Part shown: positions 9,676 through 17,511 of the stretch, one piece after another
Numbering within the stretch: the first letter of the stretch is position 1
Layout of the letters: each line of letters begins with the position of its first letter
Source: Parvibaculum sp.
GTDB lineage: Bacteria > Pseudomonadota > Alphaproteobacteria > Parvibaculales > Parvibaculaceae
Direction of reading: 5' to 3'
Length of the DNA stretch: 64,000 bases
Assembly: GCA_002694985.1 (NCBI GenBank)
Contig: NZNS01000002.1
Span: 119,463-183,462 of the forward strand
The notes under the pieces: generated by a model
What the model was told of the DNA's origin: nothing
The model's input: only the letters and a program-made list of their open reading frames with translations
The model's database searches: none
Made by a program: the position numbers and the translations under genes

Positions 9676-9709
9676 CCGCCGCCGGTCCATGCCGGCGGCG
9701 GCTTCTTTT
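9676..9709 (+). terminator. Rho-independent terminator after the ParB-like gene
   Basis: Perfect 10-bp stem CCGCCGCCGG (9676-9685) and CCGGCGGCGG (9692-9701) with a six-base loop, followed by CTTCTTTTC. It is placed 31 bases after the ParB-like stop and 33 before the next start. Confidence 0.7.
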
Positions 9710-9733
9710 CCACCATCCGCACAGGAGGACATC

Positions 9734-10210
9734 ATGTCAGCACAATTGATCTACGACCTCGCGCCGCTCGGCTCGATCATCCGTTTCTCCGACGGCGCGC
9801 CGCGCCCGCCGGAACGCCATCGCAGGAAGCTCAGCGCCTGGGAGAACAACAACAGCGGCGGCCGCCTCATCCGCAAGCAGGCCGAGCGCCGCGTCGGCAA
9901 TACCGTCATCGGCGCGAGCATCACCTTGCATGCCGGCGACTATGGCAGCGCCGGCGTCGTGGTGCTTCGCGTCCACCGCACGTTTTCGGTCGACAGCAGC
10001 CTGACGTTCGTCGTGACCGAGCGACCGAAGGTCGGTTCGGTCCAGGTGCTCGACCGGCCGGGCGACGACGGCGAGCTGGTCTATCTCGCCGTCCATCGCG
10101 CCGACGCGCAGGAGTGGCTGACGCGGCACGGCAATCCGAACGCCGTGCTGCGCGAGATTTCGGCCGACGAGGTCGCGGCCGCCGTCGTGGAGGGGAGGAC
10201 GGCTGCATGA
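9734..10210 (+). CDS. Conserved hypothetical protein
   Basis: 158 residues from the ATG that follows a strong ACAGGAGGACATC ribosome site; the frame is open further upstream but lacks a site. MSAQLIYDLAPLGSIIRFSDG begins a soluble, beta-rich protein with no membrane segment or catalytic motif that I recognise. The charged N-terminal stretch PPERHRRKLSAWENNNSGGR may be flexible. It overlaps the next gene by an ATGA junction, so the two are translationally coupled. I have seen similar genes in rhizobial mobile elements but know no function. Confidence 0.75.
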   Translation: MSAQLIYDLAPLGSIIRFSDGAPRPPERHRRKLSAWENNNSGGRLIRKQAERRVGNTVIGASITLHAGDYGSAGVVVLRVHRTFSVDSSLTFVVTERPKVGSVQVLDRPGDDGELVYLAVHRADAQEWLTRHGNPNAVLREISADEVAAAVVEGRTAA

Positions 10211-11097
10211 GCACGACCGCACCCTCCACCACGATGATCGCGGATTCCGCGACCGCATTTCCGCCGATCGCGTTCGGCCGCACGGCAGACGGAATCCTCG
10301 TCGCCCATGTCGCCGACACGGCCTTCGCGATGCTGCCGGCGCGCGACGGCCGGCACTATCTCGCCACGGGCTGGCGCATCGGCCGGCCGATGGCCGAATG
10401 GGAGCGCTCCGACTTCTACGCTCATGCCGGCGAGCTCGCCGACGAGGCGGCCTTCCGCGGCAAGGTCGCGGAAAATGCGGAGCATCAGCGCGAGAAGCGC
10501 GCGCTCGGCCGCCGCGAGATCGGCTCCACGGCGAACACGCCGTGGAGCCGGTCGCAGGGCGTGACCGTCTATGCCGAGGGCGTGGTCTGTCATTCGACGG
10601 CTGGGCACGGCGGTTTCCACCTCTCGGCCGAGCGTAATCGCAAGGTCCATTCCATGCTGCGGTCGCGCGGCGGCTGGTACGAGGAAGATGCAGGCTGGGC
10701 GATCGTCGCGCTCACCTTCCCGCATCTCTTCACCAGCTATGAGCGGCGCTGCGCCGAGCGCACGATCAAGGATAGCTGGCCGGACGCCTGGGAAGCGATC
10801 TTCGGCACGATCCTTCAGCCCGGCGAGTCTCTTGAAAGGGATCGCCGCGCCTTCGAGCAGCGGCACGCGGGCGACTGGATCGTCGTATCGGCGATCACAT
10901 CGGATCAGCAGCCGGGCTTTGTCGAAGTCGTCGCCACGCCCGGCGGCCGCCGCGGCGCGGGCACTGAGGAACGGCGCTTCCTCGTGCCGTCCGGCGAGTA
11001 CGAGGTCGGACGCTTCGGCTTCGTCGTCGATGAGGCGCGTCATCCGGTCTATTCGGGCCCGTCGAGCTTCATCGGCTGGCAGGGGAGGGCGCGATGA
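10207..11097 (+). CDS. Conserved hypothetical protein (DUF7007-like)
   Basis: 296 residues from the ATG that overlaps the preceding stop (ATGA). The middle contains GVTVYAEGVVCHSTAGHGGF, then SMLRSRGGWYEEDAGWAIVA and a helical FTSYERRCAERTIKDSWPDAWE, a pattern I associate with proteins annotated DUF7007 in Rhizobiales. It is soluble with no signal peptide. The conserved His/Cys in VCHSTAGHGG might be functional, but no enzyme family is recognised. It sits in a three-gene coupled run (9734, 10207, 11094), implying a shared task, perhaps in DNA entry or maintenance given the neighbours. Confidence 0.75.
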   Translation: MSTTAPSTTMIADSATAFPPIAFGRTADGILVAHVADTAFAMLPARDGRHYLATGWRIGRPMAEWERSDFYAHAGELADEAAFRGKVAENAEHQREKRALGRREIGSTANTPWSRSQGVTVYAEGVVCHSTAGHGGFHLSAERNRKVHSMLRSRGGWYEEDAGWAIVALTFPHLFTSYERRCAERTIKDSWPDAWEAIFGTILQPGESLERDRRAFEQRHAGDWIVVSAITSDQQPGFVEVVATPGGRRGAGTEERRFLVPSGEYEVGRFGFVVDEARHPVYSGPSSFIGWQGRAR

Positions 11098-11504
11098 CAC
11101 CCTCTCCGCAACGTATCGCGCAGCTTTCGCGCATGGAGGAGGCGCGCCGCCAGACGCAGCGCCAGCTCGACATGATCGACCGGCAGATCATCCGTCGCAT
11201 GACGGCGCTGATTCCACAGCTCGGTCGCAAGCGTGTCGCATATCGCCACGGCAAGCCCGCCGATCCGAGCGCGTTCCTCAAGCGCTACCGCTCGAACCTC
11301 GCGGCCATCACGGCCGAGCGTCAGCCCGAGATCGACGCCCTGTCGCGTAAGCTCGCCCGGCAGGATGCGGCGATCGAGGCGTTGCGCGAACGCTGCGGCG
11401 CCGGGCCATGCGGGTCAAGGCCGGCACAGCCGGCAGACGCCGCCGCTGTCGAGGATGGCAGGTGCGCTTGTCGGCCGGGAGAGCAGCGCGGCGGTCTGAT
11501 CTAG
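11094..11504 (+). CDS. Small basic coiled-coil hypothetical protein
   Basis: 136 residues starting at an ATGA overlap with the preceding gene. Residues 1-105 are rich in Arg, Gln and Glu with long helical heptads (SRMEEARRQTQRQLDMIDRQ), suggesting a coiled coil. The last ~30 residues (GAGPCGSRPAQPAD onward) have a leader-like composition, so the original stop may have been lost or the tail is non-conserved. There is no enzyme motif. Last member of the coupled run starting at 9734; function unknown. Confidence 0.65.
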   Translation: MTPSPQRIAQLSRMEEARRQTQRQLDMIDRQIIRRMTALIPQLGRKRVAYRHGKPADPSAFLKRYRSNLAAITAERQPEIDALSRKLARQDAAIEALRERCGAGPCGSRPAQPADAAAVEDGRCACRPGEQRGGLI

Positions 11505-11890
11505 CCGCATCGCGCGTCGCCGCCATGCGCATGCGGACGGCGGAGCGTGGCGTGAGCGTGGTGATCGGTGTGCCCAGGTCCGTCCTTTCCGGCATCGCCA
11601 AACCGGCCCGCACCCTGTCGGCCCTCCCCTCGGGTTTGCTGCGGTCTGCGCCCCCGGCGGTCCGCTTCAAGACCAAGCCGGAAGCGGCCGGAGCCCGCCG
11701 ATCTCAGCAAGGCCCGGCCGCGGCCTGCGCAGGGCTTTAGCCCCGCTTGTCCCAACCGGACCTCGCTCGCCTGGCGGCCCCCCGGGTCTTGAAGCGGCCC
11801 TCGTGCCGGCGGCGCCGGGCGACCGCACCCGAAGGGGGTCCGGCAGGGGCCGGATCGACCCCGACGGTGCAACCAGGAAAGGACACTCCC
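11505..11890 (+). promoter_or_regulatory. 386-bp structured intergenic leader
   Basis: No gene is supported here. The region holds a 13-bp inverted repeat, CCGCTTCAAGACC (11662-11674) with GGTCTTGAAGCGG (11785-11797), enclosing the shared leader block at 11730-11753 that also occurs before the ParB-like gene. If transcribed, the two arms would close a ~110-base loop upstream of the ribosome site of the 11891 gene. Confidence 0.5.
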
Positions 11891-12478
11891 ATGACCAAGA
11901 CCGCTCGCGCACCCCGCACCAGCGCCCGCGTTGTCCAGCTTCGCCGCGGCACCACGGTCGAAATGATCCGGCTCGTCTGCCCCGACGCCGCGCAAGCCAC
12001 CCGCATCGCGGAGAGCTTCGGTCTCACCATCCTCGACAGCGACGGCATCCGCGATCTGCATCAGCGGCTCATCACCGAGACTGCGGACGCGCTCGGCGAG
12101 GGCCTCAGCGAACGCGCCATGCAGATCCACCTGCAGCGCATCGTCGGCTCCTATGTCGGCTCCGCCCACGGCGCCGGGCAGTTCTACAGCCGGGCCGTGA
12201 CCGACGCCCGCGAGGCGACGGCGCGACTGGCCAACGACGCCCGCGACGAGGACCTCGACGGACCCGTCGGCTTCGACTCCGCGGCCCAGCGCAAGCGGGA
12301 GTTCGCCGCCGAGGTCGGCCTGCAGGCGCACGCCCTGCGCATGGCGGCCGAAGGCGCGATCGCCGCTTACGAGCACGTCGTCGGCGAGAGCTGGAAGCCG
12401 TTCGAGCGTCAGCCCGAGCATCCCGGCGAGACCGTCAGCCGCAAGGCGGCCGAGGTCCAGATGGCGGCATTCGAGTGA
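11891..12478 (+). CDS. Conserved hypothetical protein of rhizobial elements
   Basis: 195 residues starting MTKTARAPRTSARVVQLRRG after AGGAAAGGACACTCCC; the frame is open further upstream only through the structured leader. A basic N-terminal tail is followed by a helical domain with MIRLVCPDAAQATRIAESFG, RAMQIHLQRIVGSYVGSAHG and a C-terminal VVGESWKPFE. No enzyme motif, no membrane segment. Near-identical proteins are familiar from rhizobial plasmids but have no assigned function. It is followed by two strong terminators, so it is probably the end of a transcription unit. Confidence 0.78.
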   Translation: MTKTARAPRTSARVVQLRRGTTVEMIRLVCPDAAQATRIAESFGLTILDSDGIRDLHQRLITETADALGEGLSERAMQIHLQRIVGSYVGSAHGAGQFYSRAVTDAREATARLANDARDEDLDGPVGFDSAAQRKREFAAEVGLQAHALRMAAEGAIAAYEHVVGESWKPFERQPEHPGETVSRKAAEVQMAAFE

Positions 12479-12485
12479 TGCGGCC

Positions 12486-12510
12486 GGCGGGGCTTCGGCC
12501 CCGCCTTTCT
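12486..12510 (+). terminator. Rho-independent terminator 1 after the 11891 gene
   Basis: Perfect stem GGCGGGGC-TTCG-GCCCCGCC (12486-12505) with a UUCG tetraloop, followed by TTTCT. It lies seven bases after the stop codon. Confidence 0.85.
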
Positions 12511-12528
12511 TCCTCTCCGACCAATTCT

Positions 12529-12555
12529 GGCCGGTCCTTCGGGACCGGCCTTTTT
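12529..12555 (+). terminator. Rho-independent terminator 2 (tandem)
   Basis: Perfect 9-bp stem GGCCGGTCC-TTCG-GGACCGGCC (12529-12550) with a UUCG tetraloop, followed by TTTTT. It is tandem with the one at 12486. The 12556-12816 remainder is leader-like, including GGCCGTCCTCCACTG at 12672, a motif seen again (one change) at 15802; I see no gene in it. Confidence 0.85.
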
Positions 12556-12816
12556 CATGTCGCGCAGCGCGGCCGCGGAAAGAAGGCAGGACAAGGAGAG
12601 ATGCGGTTGCCCATCGCGACCCGTCTCGGCTTTCGGTCCATGCTCCGGCCTGCGCGGCAGCGCAACGGCGTGGCCGTCCTCCACTGACGTTCCGGTCCGG
12701 CGCGTCGCCAGTCATCTCGCTCATGAACCTCAACCGGATGCGCGGCCGTGCGGGCCTCCGCGGCGGACCGCCGTGACGGGCCGCGATGGGCGCGGCCTCC
12801 AACGGAGGTTCGGATC

Positions 12817-13743
12817 ATGACTGGTAAGGAAACAAAGTCCCGCGCTGCCATCTATGCGCGGATCACAGATCGCATCGTCGCCGACCTGGAGCGCGGCGTT
12901 CGCCCGTGGGTTCAGCCGTGGAGCGCCGCGAACGGCGCCGGACGCATTACGCGGCCGATGCGCCACAACGGCCTGCCTTATCAGGGCATCAATGTCGTGC
13001 TGCTCTGGTCGGAGGCCGTGGCGCGCGGCTTTGCCTCGCCGATCTGGATGACGTTCAAGCAGGCCCTCGAACTCGGCGGCAATGTCCGCAAGGGCGAGAC
13101 GGCTACGACCGTCGTCTATGCCAATCGGTTCACCAGAACCGAAACCGACGAGCATGGCGACGAAGTCGAGCGCGCGATTCCGTTCCTGCGCGCCTATTCG
13201 GTCTTCTGCGTCGACCAGATGGACGGCTTGCCGGAGCACTTCTACGGCCGGCCGGCGGCGCCCGCCGCGCCGGCGCAGCGCATCGCCCATGCCGACGCAT
13301 TCTTTGCCAACACCGGCGCCGCCATCCGGCATGGCGGCGACAAGGCGTTCTTCGCGCCGTCGCTCGATCTCATCCAGATACCGCCCTTCGAGTCGTTCCG
13401 CGACCCGGAGAGCTATTACGCCACGCTCGCGCACGAGACCGTGCATTGGGCCGGCGCGGAGCACCGGCTGAACCGCGATCTCTCGCGCTATCACAGCGAT
13501 CGCAGCGAACGCGCCCGCGAGGAGCTGATCGCGGATCTGGGCGCTTGTTTCGTCAGCGCCGATCTCGGCATCGTCCCCGAGCTCGAGCCGCGCGCCGACC
13601 ATGCGAGCTACCTCGCATCCTGGCTCGCGGTCCTCGCCAACGACAAGCGCTTCATCTTCTCGGCCGCCGCGCACGCGCAACGGGCCTGCGCCTATCTGCA
13701 TGGTCTGCAGCCACAGGCAGAGACCGTGCCGAAGGCGGCGTGA
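12817..13743 (+). CDS. ardC: ArdC-type antirestriction protein with zincin domain
   Basis: 308 residues, starting after AACGGAGGTTCGGATC. The N-terminal domain (about 1-130: IYARITDRIVADLERGVRPW, NGLPYQGINVVLLW) is the single-strand DNA-binding ArdC N-domain; the C-terminal part is a zincin-like metallopeptidase with HETVH at 206-210 and the downstream acidic helix EELIADLGACFV. ArdC proteins of broad-host plasmids coat incoming single strands and counter restriction in the recipient. The Zn motif is intact. The stop overlaps the next ATG by one base, so the PP-loop protein downstream is coupled. Symbol given by family likeness. Confidence 0.88.
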   Translation: MTGKETKSRAAIYARITDRIVADLERGVRPWVQPWSAANGAGRITRPMRHNGLPYQGINVVLLWSEAVARGFASPIWMTFKQALELGGNVRKGETATTVVYANRFTRTETDEHGDEVERAIPFLRAYSVFCVDQMDGLPEHFYGRPAAPAAPAQRIAHADAFFANTGAAIRHGGDKAFFAPSLDLIQIPPFESFRDPESYYATLAHETVHWAGAEHRLNRDLSRYHSDRSERAREELIADLGACFVSADLGIVPELEPRADHASYLASWLAVLANDKRFIFSAAAHAQRACAYLHGLQPQAETVPKAA

Positions 13744-14609
13744 TGCTCTCCGCTCCGGCTGCAGAAGGGGAGGGCGCCGAGCTCTCCTCGATCCGCCTGC
13801 GCGTGCTCAGCCTTGGCGCCGGCGTGCAATCGACGACGCTCGCCTTGCTGGCGGCGCATGAAGAAATCGGGCCGATGCCCGATTGCGCGATCTTCGCCGA
13901 CACCGGCTGGGAGCCCGACGCCGTGTATGAGCACCTCGCCTGGCTGATGTCGCCCAACGTCCTGCCGTTCCCGGTCCACATCGTCTCGGCAGGCAATATC
14001 CGCGACAACCTGATCGCCGCCGGGTGCGGGCGGCGCTGGGCGTCGATCCCCGCCTTCACGCGCACCACGAACCGGCGCGGCCAGGTCTCGATCGGCATGA
14101 TCCGGCGCCAATGCACCGGCGACTACAAGATCGACCCGATCCGCCGCAAGGTGCGCGAGCTCGCCGGCCTGACCCGCAAGCGATCCCCCGCTGTCCCTGT
14201 CGTTGAGCAGTGGATCGGCATCTCGACGGACGAAATCGTCCGGATGAAGCCGAGCTTCGAGCGCTGGCGCGTGAATCGCTGGCCGCTCGTCGAGCGGCGA
14301 ATGGCGCGCAGCGACTGCCTGCGCTGGCTCGACCGCCACGGCTATCCGCGGCCGCCCAAAAGCGCCTGCATCGGCTGTCCGTTCCATTCCGATGCGGTCT
14401 GGCGCGCCATGCGTAATCACGATCCGGCGGCCTGGGCCGATGCGGTCGAGGTCGACCGCATCATCCGCGCCGGCCTGCGCGGTATCCGCGGCGAGGTCTA
14501 TCTGCACCGTTCGGCCGTTCCGCTCGACGAGGCGGACCTCTCGACCGAAGCGGACAGCGGCCAGCTCGACCTCTGGCCGAATGAATGCGAAGGCATGTGC
14601 GGCCTGTGA
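13743..14609 (+). CDS. PAPS-reductase-like PP-loop protein with Cys pair
   Basis: 288 residues. N-terminal PP-loop SLGAGVQSTT (23-32) marks the N-type ATP pyrophosphatase fold of the phosphoadenosine phosphosulfate reductase superfamily; IFADTGWEP follows as the usual acidic motif. RRQCTGDYKIDPIRR and a Cys-x-x-Cys, C209-I-G-C212, may bind metal or an Fe-S cluster. True sulfate assimilation genes are absent nearby. The gene overlaps ardC by one base and is on the same strand, so a role linked to incoming DNA or base/RNA modification is more likely than cysteine synthesis; that is inference. DndC of DNA phosphorothioation belongs to the same superfamily but has other partners. Confidence 0.82.
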   Translation: MLSAPAAEGEGAELSSIRLRVLSLGAGVQSTTLALLAAHEEIGPMPDCAIFADTGWEPDAVYEHLAWLMSPNVLPFPVHIVSAGNIRDNLIAAGCGRRWASIPAFTRTTNRRGQVSIGMIRRQCTGDYKIDPIRRKVRELAGLTRKRSPAVPVVEQWIGISTDEIVRMKPSFERWRVNRWPLVERRMARSDCLRWLDRHGYPRPPKSACIGCPFHSDAVWRAMRNHDPAAWADAVEVDRIIRAGLRGIRGEVYLHRSAVPLDEADLSTEADSGQLDLWPNECEGMCGL

Positions 14610-14641
14610 CGGGCTGGCATTCGTCATTCAATTGCATTACA

Positions 14642-14653
14642 TTGCCTTGGCAA
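14642..14653. promoter_or_regulatory. Dyad at the toxin-antitoxin ribosome site
   Basis: TTGCC-TT-GGCAA is a perfect short dyad touching the AAGGAGG ribosome site of the antitoxin gene. RelB-type antitoxins autoregulate by binding palindromes at their start, so this is a candidate operator. Confidence 0.4.
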
Positions 14654-14663
14654 GGAGGCGATT

Positions 14664-14969
14664 ATGGCCGCGAATGCGCTTGTCCAGACTCGAATCGACG
14701 CCGACGTGCGGGACCGCGCGTCCGCGGTTCTCGAAGGCATGGGGCTGACAGTGTCGGACGCCGTGCGCATCCTGCTCACCCGGACCGCCAATGAGGGCGC
14801 CCTGCCGCTCGAGCTCGTCACCAACAGCGAGGCGCATGACGCTTGGTTCCGGGAGAAGGTGCAGGAGGCGCTGCAGGACACGCGGCCCGACGTCCCTGAC
14901 GAGCAGGCCGAGACGCATTTCTCCGAGCGCCGCGCCGCGGCCCGGCGCAAGGCCGCCGGCGGATCGTGA
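14664..14969 (+). CDS. RelB/DinJ-family antitoxin
   Basis: 101 residues. The N-terminal ~50 residues (NALVQTRIDADVRDRASAVL, then GLTVSDAVRILLTR) form the ribbon-helix-helix DNA-binding and dimerisation motif of RelB/DinJ antitoxins; the charged C-terminus (HFSERRAAARRKAAGG) would wrap the toxin. A strong AAGGAGG precedes the ATG, with a small palindrome overlapping it. The gene overlaps the toxin by four bases (ATGA-type junction), giving coupled synthesis. The pair likely stabilises the mobile element by post-segregational killing. Confidence 0.88.
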   Translation: MAANALVQTRIDADVRDRASAVLEGMGLTVSDAVRILLTRTANEGALPLELVTNSEAHDAWFREKVQEALQDTRPDVPDEQAETHFSERRAAARRKAAGGS

Positions 14970-15259
14970 AACTCGTCTGGTCGGCCTTCGCGCTCTCCGA
15001 TCGCGACGGCATCTTCACCCATATCGAAGCCGACAATCCACGCGCGGCGATCGCCGTCGACGAGCGGATCGCGGCGTCCGCGCGCCGTCTGGTCGACTTC
15101 CCGGAGAGCGGCCGTCCCGGCCGCGTCGCCGGCACGCGCGAACTCGTCATCACCGGCACGCCCTATGTCGCGGCCTACGCCGTGACCACCGAGTCGATCC
15201 GGATTCTCCGCGTTCTGCACGGTGCCCAAAGGTGGCCGGACGAGCTTCCGCAAGGCTGA
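14966..15259 (+). CDS. RelE/ParE-family toxin
   Basis: 97 residues beginning MKLVWSAFALSDRDGIFTHI, the ParE/RelE opening with W-x-x-x-A and a following two-helix hairpin; the core has FPESGRPGRVAGTRELVITG and the last strand ESIRILRVLHGAQRWP, all typical of the family. ParE toxins poison gyrase and RelE toxins cleave mRNA; the sequence (RVAGTRELVI, VLHGAQRWP) is nearer ParE. It overlaps the antitoxin gene and is intact. Confidence 0.87.
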   Translation: MKLVWSAFALSDRDGIFTHIEADNPRAAIAVDERIAASARRLVDFPESGRPGRVAGTRELVITGTPYVAAYAVTTESIRILRVLHGAQRWPDELPQG

Positions 15260-15913
15260 GGCGGCGCCGTCCGCCCCATTGATCCGACCTTTGCACATCC
15301 GCCTCAGGTCGTTTGCCGAACGCCCCGCCGCGCGGCGGGCATTCCTGGAGCGTCATCGCGCCGGAGGGGCGGCGCCGAGACCGGACCAGCACCTCGCTTC
15401 CCGCCCATTGGCGTTGAGGGGACCGGGAGGGTCGCCGGCGATGAGCCGAGAAGCCCGTCGCTCGGCTGCGGCCTTTCCCCCGGTTGAACATCGACCGCGC
15501 TCGAGCGCGCGGCGTCAGCGGCCCTGACGGTGCGGAGAAGCCGGTGCGGCCTTGCTGATGTTGGCCGGGTCTTCCGGGATGGCGGCCGCGCCGTCGCCAT
15601 GCGGTGTGGTTTGCCGGTAGCGCACTGTGTCCCCATCGTTCGGTCTGTTCGCGTCCACTGCGTCCTCGATCTGGCATGTCTGACCGAAGGCCGTCGGCGC
15701 TGCGCGCCGCCTCGATCTCTCATGACCGCAACGGCCTTTCTCAGCTTTCTTCCCCTGGGCGCTGCGCGCCCATTCCTCGCGAGCCAAGAAAGCCTCGCCC
15801 TGGCCGCCCTCCACTGTGTTGCGGCCCTTCGGGTGCGGCCCGATCGCCTCCGGTCATCGACAGCCATCGAGGTCGCGATGGCCGCGGCCCGATAAACGAA
15901 AGAGGACACGAAC
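15260..15913 (+). promoter_or_regulatory. 654-bp intergenic leader before DUF736, no gene supported
   Basis: No frame here looks protein-like. The stretch contains a 16-bp perfect palindrome CCCGCCGCGCGGCGGG (15324-15339), hairpins GGCGC-TGC-GCGCC near 15692 and GGGCGC-TGC-GCGCCC near 15758, and the motif GGCCGCCCTCCACTG (15802-15816) shared with the leader at 12672. This is the longest of the structured leaders of the block. Confidence 0.45.
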
Positions 15914-16228
15914 ATGGCTACCATCGGCAACTTCACCGTCAACGGCAACGGCTTCTCGGGGACGATCCGCACCCTGACCCTGAACGTCAAAGCTCGGCTG
16001 GTCCGCATCGAGAACCCCTCCGACAAAGGCCCCCACTTCCGCATCTTCGCCGCAGCGAATGTCGAGCTCGGCGCCGCCTGGCAGAAGCACTCCGAGCAGA
16101 CGGACCGCGACTACCTCTCGGTCAAGCTCGACGATCCGAGCTTCCCTGCCCCGATCTACGCAACCCTGGTCGAAGTCGAAGGCGAGGAAGGCCTTCAGCT
16201 CATCTGGTCCCGGCCGAACCGGGACTGA
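15914..16228 (+). CDS. DUF736 family protein
   Basis: 104 residues, [20 protein letters not shown] onward, with a conserved [14 protein letters not shown] core and C-terminal [19 protein letters not shown]: a clear DUF736 protein. These small beta-rich proteins are nearly universal in the conserved block of alphaproteobacterial conjugative elements, but the function is unknown. Preceded by GAAAGAGGACACGAAC and followed by a strong terminator after 15 bases. Confidence 0.9.
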   Translation: MATIGNFTVNGNGFSGTIRTLTLNVKARLVRIENPSDKGPHFRIFAAANVELGAAWQKHSEQTDRDYLSVKLDDPSFPAPIYATLVEVEGEEGLQLIWSRPNRD

Positions 16229-16243
16229 CCCGGGCGACAAGAG

Positions 16244-16275
16244 GGCCCCGCCGCAAGGCGGGGCCTTCCCTGTTT
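16244..16275 (+). terminator. Rho-independent terminator after DUF736
   Basis: Perfect stem GGCCCCGCC-GCAA-GGCGGGGCC (16244-16265) with a GNRA loop, followed by TTCCCTGTTT. Confidence 0.8.
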
Positions 16276-16295
16276 CGGCACACGAGAAGCTCCTG

Positions 16296-16490
16296 ATGAC
16301 GCGATCCCGATCATCACAGCGCCGAAAGCCGCATCGCGACGACATCGTGCTCTGGCCTAACGGCACTTCGGCGACGCGCGAGGAAGTCCGCAACGGCCAC
16401 CTCGCCTGGAAGTCGGACGACCATGAAATCATCGACCACATGGACGAAACCCGGCTGAAAGCGGCCGGAGGCCTGGATGGGCCGGTGTGA
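16296..16490 (+). CDS. Small conserved hypothetical protein
   Basis: 64 residues from the ATG at 16296: a basic N-terminus (MTRSRSSQRRKPHRD), then DIVLWPNGTSATREEV and WKSDDHEIIDHMDETRL. The pattern D-I-V-x-W-P-x-G followed by a W-x-S-D-D-x-x-I segment recurs in small proteins of Rhizobiales genomes that I recall without function. Ribosome site CACGAGAAG is moderate. It follows the DUF736 terminator, so it may have its own weak promoter. Confidence 0.6.
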   Translation: MTRSRSSQRRKPHRDDIVLWPNGTSATREEVRNGHLAWKSDDHEIIDHMDETRLKAAGGLDGPV

Positions 16491-16541
16491 CGACTTTCGG
16501 CCGGCAGCGCTTCGCTTGTCGGCTATTCTCGTGGGCTTGCT

Positions 16542-16790
16542 TCAGTCCGCCTCGCGGTAGCCCCGCCGTCTCTTGCGGCGCTCGAGGCGGCTCAGCGCGT
16601 CGCCCGCCTCGTCGGGCCGATCAAAGGTCTGCATCATCGATTGGCCATTGGTGCCGATCCGTCCCCAGTTGCGGATGACCGACGCGCCGCCGAACAAGGT
16701 CGGCTGGATCGCGAGCATATAGAAGCGCCGCATGTTCTGCGTCGGGTCGATACGACGAAGATGGACGGGCAGGCTCTCCGTGTCGGTCAT
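16542..16790 (-). CDS. WGR domain protein
   Basis: 82 residues from the ATG at 16790 (MTDTESLPVHLRRIDPTQNM); an upstream TTG start is possible. The WGR core is clear: RRFYMLAIQPTLFGG, VIRNWGRIGTNGQ, then a charged tail ending LERRKRRRGYREAD. WGR domains bind nucleic acid ends, as in PARPs and stand-alone bacterial proteins of plasmids. It is transcribed opposite to the preceding block and lies downstream of the broken thermonuclease gene. Confidence 0.82.
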   Translation of the reverse strand: MTDTESLPVHLRRIDPTQNMRRFYMLAIQPTLFGGASVIRNWGRIGTNGQSMMQTFDRPDEAGDALSRLERRKRRRGYREAD

Positions 16791-16874
16791 GGGCGGATTC
16801 TCGCCTCCTGCGGAGGCACCGTCCAATGGCTTTTCCGAATCGATCCGCTAGGATCGATTCGTTGTGCTGATGGG

Positions 16875-17349
16875 TCAGTCGCACCAGCTGCGACGGCCGC
16901 CATACCAACGGCGAACCAGCCCTTCGGCGACCAGGCGCGCGCCGATCGAGCGGCCCGCCCGCAGGACCGTGCGCAGCTTGCGGCCGAAAGAATCTTCGTC
17001 CCGCGGGCCTGCGGCCAGCGAAAACGGCCCCGCGTTGAGCAGCGCCTGCAGGCGGTACTTCGCCGTCTCGCCGAGCTCTCTTTCATGTTCGCAAGCGCGG
17101 CGGAGTGAGCTCCGGCGCGTCGATGTCGGCGATCCGGACCTTCTGCCGGCCGAGCCAGAAGGTGTCGCCGTCGACCACGCAGCTAAACCGTCGAGCGCTC
17201 CCACAAATGGACAATACGGCCGTCACCTTATCGGCGACAGGTCCGGAAGCCGTGCCAAACATCGGCTCGGCACCTGCGCGGGATGCCCAATGCAATGCGG
17301 CGAGGATGATTGTGGCGGCCACGGCGCCCTTCGCTAGGAGGCTCCTCAT
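16875..17349 (-). pseudogene. Frameshifted secreted thermonuclease (SNase) homologue
   Basis: Starting at MRSLLAKGAVAATIILAALH, a signal peptide, the frame carries the SNase motifs VVDGDTFWL and VRIADIDAPEL, then stops early near 17083 with PPRLRT. In the next frame the same protein continues, CEHERELGETAKYRLQALL, GRKLRTVLRAGRSIGARLV, and stops at 16875. One extra T in CGCTTGCGAA (about 17096) explains the shift. Without it the product would be about 157 residues, normal for plasmid-encoded exported SNase-like nucleases. Either a recent mutation or a sequencing error. Confidence 0.75.
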
Positions 17350-17511
17350 TCTACTGGATCGATGTTCAAGCCGGGCGTTGGACCCGGTCGGCGGCACTGT
17401 CTTTCTGCACGGGACCATATTTCCAACGCGGCGTTCTTTCTTCAGTGGATTCCGGAGCAGATCCGATGGGCAGGATGGCGTACGCGTCACGAGCTGCAGT
17501 CCTGGAAAAGG

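Noticed and set aside
3706..9735. A 2009-residue open frame on the minus strand opposite the helicase and ParB-like genes
   Set aside because: It is Arg/Gly/Ala-rich, shows no domain, spans two unrelated plus-strand genes and their leader, and is explained by GC-rich codon bias of the true genes.
15515..15814. A 99-residue minus-strand frame in the long leader before DUF736
   Set aside because: Composition is only mildly protein-like, there is no ribosome site, and the hairpins and shared leader motif better explain the sequence.
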